Of a stretch of DNA of 64,000 nucleotides, positions 34,650 through 44,328 are shown piece after piece. The stretch is from CAZPQV01 sp964588705 (GTDB lineage Bacteria > Bacteroidota > Bacteroidia > Flavobacteriales > Weeksellaceae). Location: the NCBI GenBank assembly GCA_964588705.1, contig CAZPQV010000004.1, positions 10,865 to 74,864 of the forward strand. Direction: 5' to 3'. The notes beneath the pieces were generated by a model. It was not told the origin of the DNA. It did not search any database and worked only from the letters and a program-made list of their open reading frames with translations. Position numbers and translations under genes: made by a program. Numbering within the stretch: position 1 is the stretch's first letter; the number at the start of each line of letters is the position of its first letter.

Positions 34650-35390
34650 ATGATGAAAGTTAAGTCTATTCTAGTTTCACAACCCGCGCCGAGCGAGTCT
34701 TCACCATATATGGAGATTGCAAAGAAGGAGAAAATCAAGATTGATTTCCGTCCTTTCATCCATGTTGAAGGTGTTGATGCGAAAGAGTTAAGAACTCAGA
34801 AAATAGATTTGTCGCATTATACAGGTGTGATTTTTACGAGTAAAAATGCAATCGACCATTATTTCAGACTGGCTGAAGAAATGCGTTTTGCAGTGCCTGA
34901 TGCAATGAGATATATCTGTCAATCGGAAGCGGTTGCAAACTATCTTCAGAAGCATATTGTATACAGAAAGAGAAAAATCAGTTTCGGTGAGAAAAATTTC
35001 TCTGATTTGGCATCGCTTTTCAAAAAATATCCAAACGAAAAATATCTTATTCCAACATCAGATGTGATGAATGCAGATATCCCAGCTACTTTGGATAAAG
35101 CGAATGTTGACTGGACGAGAGCCATTATGTACAGAACGGTTTGCTCTGACCTTTCGGATATCAAAATCAATGAATACGATATGTTGGTATTCTTCAGTCC
35201 GCAGGGAATTAAATCTCTTCACGAAAACTTTAAAGATTTCAAGCAGGACGGAACTAAAATTGCGGTTTTCGGACCGACAACTCAACAGGCAGCACAGGAA
35301 TCCGGGTTGGAAGTGGATGTCATGGCGCCAACAAAAGAAACGCCTTCAATGACGATGGCTATCGAAAAATACATCAGAAACTTAAAATAG
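34650..35390 (+). CDS. hemD: Uroporphyrinogen-III synthase, copy 1
   Basis: 246 residues starting MKVKSILVSQPAPSESSPY. HemD signatures: GVIFTSKNAIDHYF in domain 1, LVFFSPQGIKSL in the second domain, and VFGPTTQQAAQESGL near the end. It closes and rearranges hydroxymethylbilane to uroporphyrinogen III. It lies far from the hem operon, after DUF4271, and differs strongly from the second HemD at 48651-49331. A start at the preceding ATG (34647) is possible. Confidence 0.85.
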   Translation: MMKVKSILVSQPAPSESSPYMEIAKKEKIKIDFRPFIHVEGVDAKELRTQKIDLSHYTGVIFTSKNAIDHYFRLAEEMRFAVPDAMRYICQSEAVANYLQKHIVYRKRKISFGEKNFSDLASLFKKYPNEKYLIPTSDVMNADIPATLDKANVDWTRAIMYRTVCSDLSDIKINEYDMLVFFSPQGIKSLHENFKDFKQDGTKIAVFGPTTQQAAQESGLEVDVMAPTKETPSMTMAIEKYIRNLK

Positions 35391-35409
35391 TTCTGAAAAA
35401 ACATATTGT

Positions 35410-35445
35410 AAAACCGTCTTTTCCATTGGATTAGATGGTTTTTTA
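35410..35445 (+). terminator. Terminator after hemD copy 1
   Basis: Hairpin with arms AAAACCGTC and GATGGTTTT followed by T; one G·T pair. Confidence 0.65.
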
Positions 35446-35471
35446 TTATTTTTAAACCCTGAAATTTTCCA

Positions 35472-37514
35472 ATGCAGGCACCGAAAGCAAAAAAAATAGA
35501 TAAAATATTAGAAAAGCATGGCGACAAAAGAACGGATTCCTTCTTTTGGATGAATGAGCGTGAAAATCCTGAAGTCATAAAATATCTTGAAGAGGAAAAC
35601 GCGTATTGTGATGCAATGATGAAGGATACGGAAGAGTTTCAGGAAATGCTTTTCGAGGAAATGAAGGCGCGCTACAAAAAGGATGATGAGTCGCTGCCGT
35701 ATTTCTTTAATGAATATTGGTATCAGGTGCGTTTTGAAACGGAGAAAGAATATCCAATTTTCTGTAGAAAACATCATTCATTGGAAAATGAGGAAGAAAT
35801 CATTCTTGATGTCAATATTCTTGCAGAGGGCGAAATTTTTTTTGAAGTTGGCAGCGTTTCCGTAAGTAAAAGCAATGAGCTCGCCTGTTTTTCAACCGAT
35901 AATATCGGAAGGAGAATTTATGAATTGAATTTTAAAAACCTGAAAACCGGTGAGATTCTTAGTGATGTCATTCCAAATACCACCGGAAAAGCAGTTTGGG
36001 CAAACGATAATAAGCATGTCTTCTACATTAGAAAAGATAAAAATCTGAGAGCATTTCAAGTTTATCGTCATGAAATCGGAACCGATTCTGAGAATGATGT
36101 ACTTGTTTTTCACGAAGAAGACGATACTTTCGACGTCAATGTTTTTAAAACCAAATCTTTAGAGTATATTTTTATTGCAAGTTCGAGCACGGTTTCGGAT
36201 GAGCACCGTTTTATTTCATCAGATGATGTTCATTCGGAATGGAAAGTGGTTCAGCCGCGAATGGAAGATTTGGAATATTCAATTGAGCATTTTCAGGATG
36301 AATTTTACATTATTACCAATGCTCACGATGCAACAAATTTTAAACTTGTAAAAACAAAAGTTGCGAATTGTGGTATCGAAAATTGGGAAGATGTCATCCC
36401 ACACAGAAAAGATATTTTGCTGGAAGGCTTCGAAATTTTTAAAGATTATCTTGTTCTCGAAGAACGAAAAGAAGGTCTTCTACAAATCAGAATTATCGAA
36501 AATGAATCCGGAGAGTCACATGATCTGCAGTTTTCGGATCCGGCGTATGCCGCTTACATCGGACTGAATCTTGAATTTGACACAGAAGTTCTGAGATATG
36601 GTTACACATCAATGACTCAGCCAAGCTCCACTTTGGAATATCACATGAAAGACAGAACGACAACCGTTCTGAAACAGCAAGAAGTTCATGGAGGAGAATT
36701 CTTTTCAGAAAATTATATTTCCGAAAGAATCTGGGCTGAAGCAAGAGATGGAAAAAAGATTCCGATTTCATTGGTAAGGCATATTGATACAAAGAAATCA
36801 GAAAACACACCTTTACTATTGTACGGTTACGGCAGTTACGGTCATACGGTTGATGCGAGCTTTTCGAATGTGAGACTGTCACTGCTGGACAGAGGATTTA
36901 TTTATGCCATTGCTCACATCCGAGGTGGTGAATATTTGGGAAGGGAATGGTATGAAGACGGCAAAATGCTGAATAAAAAAAATACATTTTACGACTTTAT
37001 CGATGCCGGAAAATATTTGGTTAAAGAAAAATACACTTCAGAAAATCACCTGTATGCGATGGGAGGCAGCGCCGGCGGACTTTTGATGGGTGCGGTCATC
37101 AATTTCGAACCGACTCTTTTTAATGGAATTGTGGCGCAGGTTCCTTTTGTGGATGTTCTTACAACAATGCTTGATGACACGATTCCGCTTACGACAGGGG
37201 AATACGATGAATGGGGAAATCCGAACAGAAAGAAGTATTACGATTATATGAAAACGTATTCACCGTACGATAATATCGAGGCAAAAGATTATCCGAATAT
37301 TCTGATTACTACCGGTTTTCATGATTCGCAGGTACAATATTGGGAGCCCGCAAAATGGACGGCCAAGCTGCGGGATTTGAAAACAGACAGCAATATTCTT
37401 CTGTTCAAAACCGATATGAGTTCAGGCCACGGCGGCGCAAGCGGAAGATTTGAGTCTTTGAAAGAAGATGCTTTGGAATATGCATTTTTATTAAAACTTG
37501 AAGGGAAAATTTAA
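35472..37514 (+). CDS. ptrB: Oligopeptidase B (S9A prolyl-oligopeptidase family)
   Basis: 680 residues: N-terminal seven-bladed propeller (about 70-400) and C-terminal α/β-hydrolase. Catalytic triad: Ser533 in MGGSAGG, Asp618 in FHDSQVQYWEPAKW, His653 in SGHGGASGRF. The oligopeptidase-B segment THIRGGEYLGREWYEDGK-like (AHIRGGEYLGREWYEDGK) is present. It cuts short peptides after Arg or Lys; no signal peptide, so cytoplasmic. Single gene. Confidence 0.93.
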   Translation: MQAPKAKKIDKILEKHGDKRTDSFFWMNERENPEVIKYLEEENAYCDAMMKDTEEFQEMLFEEMKARYKKDDESLPYFFNEYWYQVRFETEKEYPIFCRKHHSLENEEEIILDVNILAEGEIFFEVGSVSVSKSNELACFSTDNIGRRIYELNFKNLKTGEILSDVIPNTTGKAVWANDNKHVFYIRKDKNLRAFQVYRHEIGTDSENDVLVFHEEDDTFDVNVFKTKSLEYIFIASSSTVSDEHRFISSDDVHSEWKVVQPRMEDLEYSIEHFQDEFYIITNAHDATNFKLVKTKVANCGIENWEDVIPHRKDILLEGFEIFKDYLVLEERKEGLLQIRIIENESGESHDLQFSDPAYAAYIGLNLEFDTEVLRYGYTSMTQPSSTLEYHMKDRTTTVLKQQEVHGGEFFSENYISERIWAEARDGKKIPISLVRHIDTKKSENTPLLLYGYGSYGHTVDASFSNVRLSLLDRGFIYAIAHIRGGEYLGREWYEDGKMLNKKNTFYDFIDAGKYLVKEKYTSENHLYAMGGSAGGLLMGAVINFEPTLFNGIVAQVPFVDVLTTMLDDTIPLTTGEYDEWGNPNRKKYYDYMKTYSPYDNIEAKDYPNILITTGFHDSQVQYWEPAKWTAKLRDLKTDSNILLFKTDMSSGHGGASGRFESLKEDALEYAFLLKLEGKI

Positions 37515-37622
37515 GTTTGCCACAAATACACAAATGATTTTTGAATCAATTAAAATAAAAAACAATAGAAAAAGAGCCGGAATGAATTTTATTAATTAGA
37601 GAATAACTGGCAAAAAGATATC
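37515..37622. repeat. Repeat-like intergenic segment
   Basis: Begins GCCACAAATACACAAATG, a phrase typical of degenerate intergenic repeats in Bacteroidota (memory-based). It also holds a TTAATTAGAGAATAA stretch before the next gene. No clear terminator. Confidence 0.3.
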
Positions 37623-37991
37623 ATGAACGAAAGCGAACTTTGGAAAGAAGTAGATCAATTTTTTAGTGAAAATTTCGGAACAGAACCGAATGTTCCTATT
37701 GAAACTGTATTGTTTCTGATTGGCATTCAGGAGTTGGGAAGCGGTAAACAGGAATATACTAAAGACGACAAGGTCAATCTTATACATATTGCAGTATGCA
37801 GATTGCTGCAGCCATTTGGTTTTTTCGAATTTTCACATTACGATGATGACGGATTTCCGCATTTCACAGAGAAAGAACCAATGCCGGAACTGAAGCCGAA
37901 CGAACAAAGCATATTAATGAAAAAAGCGGTCATCCAGTATTTTATTGATGAAGAATTATTTGATGCCGAAACCATCAGTAAAATCTCGTAA
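37623..37991 (+). CDS. Conserved-looking hypothetical protein, acidic
   Basis: 122 residues, cytoplasmic, strongly acidic, no membrane helix or signal peptide. Features: ETVLFLIGIQELGSG followed by a helical segment DKVNLIHIAVCRLLQPFGFFEF and a Pro/Glu-rich loop KEPMPELKPNEQ. The composition and codon use match the neighbours, so it is likely real. I do not recognise a family. Confidence 0.7.
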   Translation: MNESELWKEVDQFFSENFGTEPNVPIETVLFLIGIQELGSGKQEYTKDDKVNLIHIAVCRLLQPFGFFEFSHYDDDGFPHFTEKEPMPELKPNEQSILMKKAVIQYFIDEELFDAETISKIS

Positions 37992-38070
37992 GTTTTTCAT
38001 TATTAATTACTTCCGTTTTTCAATTAAATTGAATTAAATTAATTCTGTTAAAAATCAGGATTTTAAGAAA

Positions 38071-38098
38071 AAATGCACAATATTTTGGTGCATTTTTT
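38071..38098 (+). terminator. Terminator upstream of the histidine kinase gene
   Basis: Stem AAATGCAC/GTGCATTT followed by T5-6. It closes the hypothetical-protein transcript 80 bases after its stop codon. Confidence 0.75.
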
Positions 38099-38128
38099 GT
38101 TTATATATAGTTAAAATCAGTAATTTTA
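38096..38128 (+). promoter_or_regulatory. Promoter of the two-component operon
   Basis: −33 TTTG at 38096-38099, 21-base spacer, and −7 box TAATTTTA at 38121-38128 (7 of 8 to TAnnTTTG). The −33 element uses the T run of the preceding terminator. Confidence 0.5.
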
Positions 38129-38152
38129 ACATTTGAAATTGAAAACTGTTTA

Positions 38153-39700
38153 ATGAATCAGCGTTTTATACCGATTATTTCAATACTGATGTCCATTTCT
38201 GTAGTGGTTTTTGTAACGCTTCAGATTAAATGGCTGAAAGAATATTACGGCGCACTCGATCAGGATTTTTCCAACAAGGTGAGTATTGCGCTGGAGTCTT
38301 CTGTGAACAAAATTTCCGATTACGAAATCGATAAATATCTGAATGAAACCTACCGTAATTTTGGTAAAACAGTAATTGCAAGCAGCAGTCAGCCAAGTTC
38401 TACCATTATTCAGCAGGTTGAGGATTCTGCGAGTAAAAGAACGATTACATATCAGCAGAATATCATAGAAAGAGAGAATGTTCCGATTGCCAATACCGGT
38501 GACAGCCTGAACCGTATAAAAATGTGGACTGACGAAGCGCTCATCAAAATGCAGCGCGATACAACACGTCCGGAACTTCTGACTTCGGCGCTTAATACCT
38601 CCATTAATTCCGGCGAATATACCACGAAAGAATTTGCGCGAATTGTGGGAAACAACCGCCCAATTGAAAAAAGAGTAGATGCGAAAACCATTGATTCGAT
38701 TGTTGCCAACGAACTGAAAGATGCCGGTGTTACCAGTGATTTTGGCTATGGTATATTTGATCAGAATAACAAACTGACAAGCATTTCAAACAAAAATTAT
38801 AAAAAGCAGGAACAAAACACTAAGTATGATCAACCGCTTTTTAAAGACGGAAACAATAAGACTTTATATACGCTTTCACTGGTTTTCCCAAGGAAGAATT
38901 TTTCGCTGATAAAGAATAATCTTCCGATGCTTTTAGGAACTTTTCTTTCGCTGCTTACGATTTTGGCGATTTATATAACATCCATTAATTATATGATGAG
39001 GCAGAAGAAAATTGCTGATGTAAAAACGGATTTCATCAACAATATGTCGCATGAATTCAAGACGCCTCTTGCGACGATTTCGGTGGCGACAGACTCTCTT
39101 GCGAACGATAAAATTGCGATGAATCCTGAGAAAGTGAAGTATTACTCGCAACTCATTAAGCAGGAAAATCTAAGAATGAAAAAGCAGGTGGAGAATGTTT
39201 TGAATATGTCGAAACTGGAGCGAAATGAGGTGCAGTTATTCCTTAAAGAAACGAATGTACGACAACTGATTAAAGACATTACACAATCCTTCCAACTCAT
39301 CGTTAACGAAAGAAACGGAACGCTTACACAGGAATTTACTGCAGACAGTTATATGGTGAAAATCGATGAATTCCACTTCTCGAATATGCTGGTAAATCTT
39401 CTGGATAATGCCAATAAATATTCGCCGGAATCTCCGGAAATAAAGGTGAAAACCAAAAATGAAGGCAGCTGGTACGTAATCGAAATTTCCGATAAAGGAA
39501 TGGGAATGGACGCCGTGAACAAAAGTAAAATTTTCGAGAAATTCTTCCGCGAAGAAACCGGAAACATTCATAATGTAAAAGGGCAGGGACTTGGTTTGTC
39601 TTACGTAAAGAAAATCGTGGAACTGCATAAAGGACAGATTTCTGTGGAATCACAAAAAGGGAAAGGATCCACGTTTACCATAAAATTACCAATCACTTAA
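38153..39700 (+). CDS. Sensor histidine kinase
   Basis: 515 residues. One membrane helix at about 7-24, a periplasmic sensor region (about 30-250) with no recognised fold, a second helix (about 258-280), then without a clear HAMP domain the HisKA dimer with phospho-acceptor His300 (NMSHEFKTPL) and the ATPase: NLLDNANKYSP (N box), DKGMGMD, FEKFFRE and GQGLGLSYVKKIV. It phosphorylates the response regulator encoded 26 bases downstream. Signal unknown. Confidence 0.93.
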   Translation: MNQRFIPIISILMSISVVVFVTLQIKWLKEYYGALDQDFSNKVSIALESSVNKISDYEIDKYLNETYRNFGKTVIASSSQPSSTIIQQVEDSASKRTITYQQNIIERENVPIANTGDSLNRIKMWTDEALIKMQRDTTRPELLTSALNTSINSGEYTTKEFARIVGNNRPIEKRVDAKTIDSIVANELKDAGVTSDFGYGIFDQNNKLTSISNKNYKKQEQNTKYDQPLFKDGNNKTLYTLSLVFPRKNFSLIKNNLPMLLGTFLSLLTILAIYITSINYMMRQKKIADVKTDFINNMSHEFKTPLATISVATDSLANDKIAMNPEKVKYYSQLIKQENLRMKKQVENVLNMSKLERNEVQLFLKETNVRQLIKDITQSFQLIVNERNGTLTQEFTADSYMVKIDEFHFSNMLVNLLDNANKYSPESPEIKVKTKNEGSWYVIEISDKGMGMDAVNKSKIFEKFFREETGNIHNVKGQGLGLSYVKKIVELHKGQISVESQKGKGSTFTIKLPIT

Positions 39701-39726
39701 TATTTAACAAATTAAAAAATAAAAAT

Positions 39727-40413
39727 ATGAGCAACAGAATCTTATTAGTAGAAGACGACCAAAGTTTTGGGGCAGTACTGAAAGATTATTTAACCATTAA
39801 TAATTTTGAAGTTACATTGGCGACCGATGGAGAACAGGGTCTGAAGGAATTCACGGAGAATGAATTCGATATCTGCATTTTCGATGTGATGATGCCTAAA
39901 AAAGACGGATTCAGTCTTGCGGAAGACGTAAAGAAAATTGATAAAAACACGCCAATTATTTTCCTTACGGCAAGAAATATGCGTGAAGATATCCTGAAGG
40001 GTTATCAGCTTGGTGCGGACGATTATATCACAAAACCGTTTGATACGGAACTTTTGCTTTACAAGATTAAAGCGATTTTACAGCGAAGCACTTCGCTTGA
40101 AAACGAGGAACAGGAACAGTTTAAAATCAGTAATATTTTCTTCGATTCGATGCTGAGACAGCTTCGCGTTGGTGATCAGGAATATAAATTGTCTCCAAAG
40201 GAAAACGAACTTCTGAAACTGCTTTGCATCCACAGAAACGATTTCATGCCGAGAGATTTGGCATTGAGAAAAATATGGAAAAAAGAGAACTATTTCACGG
40301 CAAGAAGCATGGACGTATATATTGCCAAACTCCGTAAGCTTCTGAAAGATGATGAGGGATTGGAAATCATCAACGTTCACGGTGAAGGTTTCAGACTTTT
40401 AGTGAAGAACTAA
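39727..40413 (+). CDS. OmpR-family response regulator
   Basis: 228 residues. Receiver domain with phospho-acceptor Asp53 (ICIFDVMMPKKDG), acidic pair at residues 10-11 and Lys in YITKPF; C-terminal winged helix of the OmpR/PhoB type (about 135-228) ending in RKLLKDDEGLEIINVHGEGFRL. Partner of the upstream kinase; DNA targets unknown. Confidence 0.95.
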   Translation: MSNRILLVEDDQSFGAVLKDYLTINNFEVTLATDGEQGLKEFTENEFDICIFDVMMPKKDGFSLAEDVKKIDKNTPIIFLTARNMREDILKGYQLGADDYITKPFDTELLLYKIKAILQRSTSLENEEQEQFKISNIFFDSMLRQLRVGDQEYKLSPKENELLKLLCIHRNDFMPRDLALRKIWKKENYFTARSMDVYIAKLRKLLKDDEGLEIINVHGEGFRLLVKN

Positions 40414-40428
40414 AAAATAGAAAAATTG

Positions 40429-40457
40429 AAATCCCGCAATTTGCGGGATTTTTTTAT
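40429..40457 (+). terminator. Terminator of the two-component operon
   Basis: Perfect hairpin AATCCCGCAA/TTGCGGGATT followed by T7. Confidence 0.9.
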
Positions 40458-40568
40458 TGATTACTTAAAGTTATCAAAGACTTTGTCTTTCCACACGAAT
40501 CTCAGCTCACAGAAAAATTACTTTGCGTTATTCTGTGAAAAACTTCTTCGACTCTGTGAAGCTAAAAT
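40458..40568. repeat. Degenerate intergenic repeat-like segment
   Basis: Contains CTTTGTCTTTCC at 40481-40492 (reverse complement of 3248-3259) and ACTTTGCGTTATTCTGTG. It lies between two convergent operons and has no gene. Confidence 0.35.
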
Positions 40569-41798
40569 CTAAACCAAACTGTTTTTATCAGCATAATTCA
40601 GTTTAAAGAAAATAGCCGTCATAATAGAGAATGCCAACAATGAACTTCCCCCATAACTGAAAAACGGCAACGGAATTCCAACCGTAGGAAACAATCCCAT
40701 CACCATCCCAATATTGATCGCAAAGTGTATTAATAATATGGAAGCAAAACTATAACCGAAAACCCTGTTGAAATGGTTTTTCTGCTGTTCGGACAGATAA
40801 TAAATCCTGCCTATAAAAATGGCATAAAAAATAATCAGCAACGAGCTTCCGAGGAATCCCCATTCTTCACCAACGGTGCAGAAAATATAGTCGGTTTCCT
40901 GTTCAGGAACGAATTTTCCCTGTGTTACGGAGCCCTGTTTGTAACCTTTTCCGAAAAATCCGCCGGAACCAATGGCTGTTTTAGAATACAATAAATTATA
41001 ACCGGAAGTATCGCGGAATGCTCTTTCTCCTTTGTATAAAACCTCAATTCTTTCACGTTGGTGCTTTGGCAATTTTTCCAGAACCGTTGGTGTTGCATAA
41101 GCTAAAGCCGAAAGCAAAAGTAGTGGGCCAACAATGTAAACAACCGTAAAAACATTCCAACGAATTCTGCCGTAATTAAAAAGAATCAGTAATGCTGTAA
41201 TGGCCAGCAGTCCAATGATTACATACAACGGATTTACAGCAATAGATACTAAAAATACAGCGGCAAAAATACCAATGGCACCAAACAGCCAACCACTCAA
41301 ACCTTCACGGTATAGTGCAATAACGAAAGCTCCAAAAACGAGTAGGGAACCGACATCCGGAATTGCCAGAACAACAACGGCCGGAACACCTATTATTGCT
41401 AAGGACGTCCAAAGAGATTTGTTATATTTCAGATTAAAATCCGGGCCGGAAACGTAATTAGCCAGCATCAGTGCCGTCCCAATTTTTGCGAATTCAACAG
41501 GCTGCATCGTAATTCCTCCGAATTTATACCAGTTTTTCTGTCCAAGAATTTCGGTTCCAAAAGGGAAAAGACCTATCAGCAAAACGACGCCTAAAATGTA
41601 AAAAATTCCTGCCAGATTTTCGAAAAACTTCGTTCTTGTCACAAAAATCCCAAATCCTACCACCAGCGAAATGATGAAGAAGATGAGTTGCTTCTGTCCC
41701 AAACCTTCATCCACGCTGTAAATATTCGCTATTGCAAACGAACAGATGATCAGGTAAAGAAAAATCCCGGTTTTATCTAATCCTTGTGTCCACTTCAT
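40569..41798 (-). CDS. rodA: Rod-shape peptidoglycan polymerase RodA
   Basis: 409 residues, SEDS family with about ten membrane helices. Motifs: GLGQKQLIFFIISL, WYKFGGITMQPVEFAKIG, and KGYKQGSVTQGKFVPEQETDYIF (extracellular loop with catalytic Asp region). It polymerises lipid-II glycan strands with PBP2. Its start overlaps the pbp2 stop by one base; last gene of the mre operon. Confidence 0.94.
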   Translation of the reverse strand: MKWTQGLDKTGIFLYLIICSFAIANIYSVDEGLGQKQLIFFIISLVVGFGIFVTRTKFFENLAGIFYILGVVLLIGLFPFGTEILGQKNWYKFGGITMQPVEFAKIGTALMLANYVSGPDFNLKYNKSLWTSLAIIGVPAVVVLAIPDVGSLLVFGAFVIALYREGLSGWLFGAIGIFAAVFLVSIAVNPLYVIIGLLAITALLILFNYGRIRWNVFTVVYIVGPLLLLSALAYATPTVLEKLPKHQRERIEVLYKGERAFRDTSGYNLLYSKTAIGSGGFFGKGYKQGSVTQGKFVPEQETDYIFCTVGEEWGFLGSSLLIIFYAIFIGRIYYLSEQQKNHFNRVFGYSFASILLIHFAINIGMVMGLFPTVGIPLPFFSYGGSSLLAFSIMTAIFFKLNYADKNSLV

Positions 41799-43825
41799 TA
41801 TTTCACCGTTTTTAATCTGGATTTTAATGAATCCCTTTTATAAATAAGGGTTTCTCTTAATGCTTTGTCTTTCACGAATTTCAGACTGTCTTCAATGCCA
41901 ACAATTCGCATTGAATCTTTGTTCGGTTCTTTGTAAAGTCCTTTACGCTTCTGGTCTGCAATCCATTGTCTGCGGTACTCTCCCATAAAACTCGCATTGA
42001 TCATTTTGTTGTAAAGATGTTCGCGCTTCAAAGTTCCGGTAAGATATTTTTCAGCAATAACGGTGCTTGCAGGACCTGCCCAAGTTGCTCCAAAACCGGC
42101 GTGCTCCATTAAAGCTACTACAACGATTTTTGGTTTATCTGCCGGTGCAATCAAAACAAAAACCGAGTTATCTTTCCCTTGCGGAACCTGTGCTGTTCCC
42201 GTTTTTGCAAGCTGGGTAAAATCATTAGTCTTCAATCCTCGTGCGGTTCCATTCATTACAACTTCTTCCATTCCTTTCAGAATCGGTTCGTAATGTTTGG
42301 CATCAACCAGAGTTTGGCGTTTCACTTTAAATCTTGGATCAGGATTTGGTTTTCCATCAATCGATTTTACAATATGCGGTGTATAATACCAGCCTTTGTT
42401 GGCAATTGCTGCCATACCATTGGCAAGCTGAAGTGGAGTGAGCATCACGTCACCCTGTCCCATTCCGTTGAACACTGCACCGGTCGCTAGAGGATCCCAT
42501 TTTTTAGGATCTGCTTTGCTTCCGCTTGCCTTGTAAATCGATGCCATTCTATTCTCATAAAATTCACCACTTGGAATTCTGCCTCTTACACCAGTTGCCA
42601 AATCATTGTTAAGATATTCTCCAAAGCCAAAGCTGTTCATTATTTTTTTCCATTCATCCACTCCTTTTGAAGGATTGTTGGGATATTTTCCAACAATGGC
42701 AAGCATCGCATAAGAGAAATAACAGTTACTCGAAACCCGAATAGCAGGTATCAGCGGATCTGCGCCGCCGTGTCCTTTGATCCTTAATCCTTTGTAATTA
42801 AATCCTCTTCCGCAGGGAAAAATGGTGTTCTCGTCCATCAGTCCCATTTGCATTGCGGCTAATGCCGTAAACATTTTAAAGGTCGAGCCGGGCATGTGAG
42901 CCGATTGTGTGGAGCGGTCAAACATCGGCATATTAAATTCGTCGCGGAGAAGTTTATTAATCTGTTTAGATTTTTCAGGGCCGGTAAATAGATTTGGGTC
43001 AATATCCGGACCGGTTGCCAATACAAGAATTTCTCCATTATTCGGATCGAGAGCAACTATGGCACCGCGCTTGTTCACGAGCATTTCCTCAGCAATGCGC
43101 TGCAAATCATAATCGATGGTGAGGGTGATGTCTTTTCCTGAAACCACATCCTTGTCTAAACTTCCGTCTTTATAAGGACCGACATTTCTTAATTTAATAT
43201 CTTTCTGAATATAATTCACGCCTTTAATTCCGCGAAGGTCTTTCTCGTAAGATTTTTCAACCCCGGATTTTCCAATATTATCTCCCGGAAGATAGTACAG
43301 AGAATCTTTCTTAATGTCGTATTCACCAACCTCATTGGTGTATCCCAAAAGATTTCCGGAAGTGGCAACCTCATACTTTCGCTGAGGTCTCGAAACAATA
43401 TTGAAAGCCGGATATTTAAAAATAATTTCCTGAATTCTCGCAATCTCTTCCCGACTGATATTCTTCATAAAAGTCATCGGAGTTACCCGTGAGTAATATT
43501 TTTCTTTCTTAATATCTTCAATCCTTTTAACGAAATCGCTTTTCGATATTTTTACAAGATTACAGAATCCAATTGTGTCGAAATCTGGTCGAAGAAGTGC
43601 TTGGGTAAAAGAGATTTCGTATGAAGGCTGGTTTCCAACCAAAATTTTTCCGTTTCGGTCGAAAATAATTCCCCGCTGCGGAATGATATATTCTGTTTTA
43701 ATGGAAGTGTTGGCAGCATTCAGTGCATATCTGTCGGTAAACAACTGCAAATAAGCGAGTCTTGCTATAAAGATTACAGCGAGTATGAAAATTGCAACCG
43801 AAATTTTAATATACTGTGATTTCAA
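41798..43825 (-). CDS. mrdA: Penicillin-binding protein 2 (elongation transpeptidase)
   Basis: 675 residues. N-terminal membrane anchor (about 7-24), dimerisation domain, then the transpeptidase with SxxK STFK (about 311-314), SxN SSNCYF and KTGTAQVPQGK. It crosslinks side-wall peptidoglycan with RodA. The C-terminal tail (about 610-675) is basic and longer than in E. coli. It overlaps mreD by four bases. Confidence 0.95.
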   Translation of the reverse strand: MKSQYIKISVAIFILAVIFIARLAYLQLFTDRYALNAANTSIKTEYIIPQRGIIFDRNGKILVGNQPSYEISFTQALLRPDFDTIGFCNLVKISKSDFVKRIEDIKKEKYYSRVTPMTFMKNISREEIARIQEIIFKYPAFNIVSRPQRKYEVATSGNLLGYTNEVGEYDIKKDSLYYLPGDNIGKSGVEKSYEKDLRGIKGVNYIQKDIKLRNVGPYKDGSLDKDVVSGKDITLTIDYDLQRIAEEMLVNKRGAIVALDPNNGEILVLATGPDIDPNLFTGPEKSKQINKLLRDEFNMPMFDRSTQSAHMPGSTFKMFTALAAMQMGLMDENTIFPCGRGFNYKGLRIKGHGGADPLIPAIRVSSNCYFSYAMLAIVGKYPNNPSKGVDEWKKIMNSFGFGEYLNNDLATGVRGRIPSGEFYENRMASIYKASGSKADPKKWDPLATGAVFNGMGQGDVMLTPLQLANGMAAIANKGWYYTPHIVKSIDGKPNPDPRFKVKRQTLVDAKHYEPILKGMEEVVMNGTARGLKTNDFTQLAKTGTAQVPQGKDNSVFVLIAPADKPKIVVVALMEHAGFGATWAGPASTVIAEKYLTGTLKREHLYNKMINASFMGEYRRQWIADQKRKGLYKEPNKDSMRIVGIEDSLKFVKDKALRETLIYKRDSLKSRLKTVK

Positions 43826-44328
43826 ACTTTCTGCTTGACTTTAAATATTAATGCATAAATCAGAATAAATACAAATGAAATGGCGCTTGTTGCTAAGATA
43901 TTCAAAAATATTTCGATGATTCTGCTCAACTTGAAAAACTCAATATACTGAACCACAAACTGATGCAAAAATATACTTGAAAGTATGAAGAACAGAAACT
44001 GCGACCACTGCAGCGACTGAAATGAAAAGAAATCAGTAGAAGTTTCGGTAGAAGTTCTGAAAATTATGGTACGGAAATAAGCAAGAATGGTTGTTGCCAA
44101 CGCATTAATTCCCCAGGTTCCAAGAAATGCATCGATGGCAAGTCCTAAAAGAAAACTCAGCCCGAGGAAAACATATTTATTTCTGAAAAACGGGTAGAAC
44201 ATTACAAAAACCGGATAAAGTACAGGTGTATATTTACCAAATAGAGTAATTCTGTTCAGTAAAAAAATCTGTAATGCCACCAGCAAAACAAGAAGTATAA
44301 TATCTGTAAAAACGGTTCTGCTATTCAT
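43822..44328 (-). CDS. mreD: Rod-shape-determining protein MreD
   Basis: 168 residues, five to six membrane helices, typical MreD length. The FLGLSFLLGLAIDAFLGTWGINALATTILAY region is the conserved core (given here as two neighbouring blocks FLGLSFLLGLAIDAFLGTWG and INALATTILAY). It overlaps mreC by eight bases and pbp2 by four. Confidence 0.88.
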   Translation of the reverse strand: MNSRTVFTDIILLVLLVALQIFLLNRITLFGKYTPVLYPVFVMFYPFFRNKYVFLGLSFLLGLAIDAFLGTWGINALATTILAYFRTIIFRTSTETSTDFFSFQSLQWSQFLFFILSSIFLHQFVVQYIEFFKLSRIIEIFLNILATSAISFVFILIYALIFKVKQKV

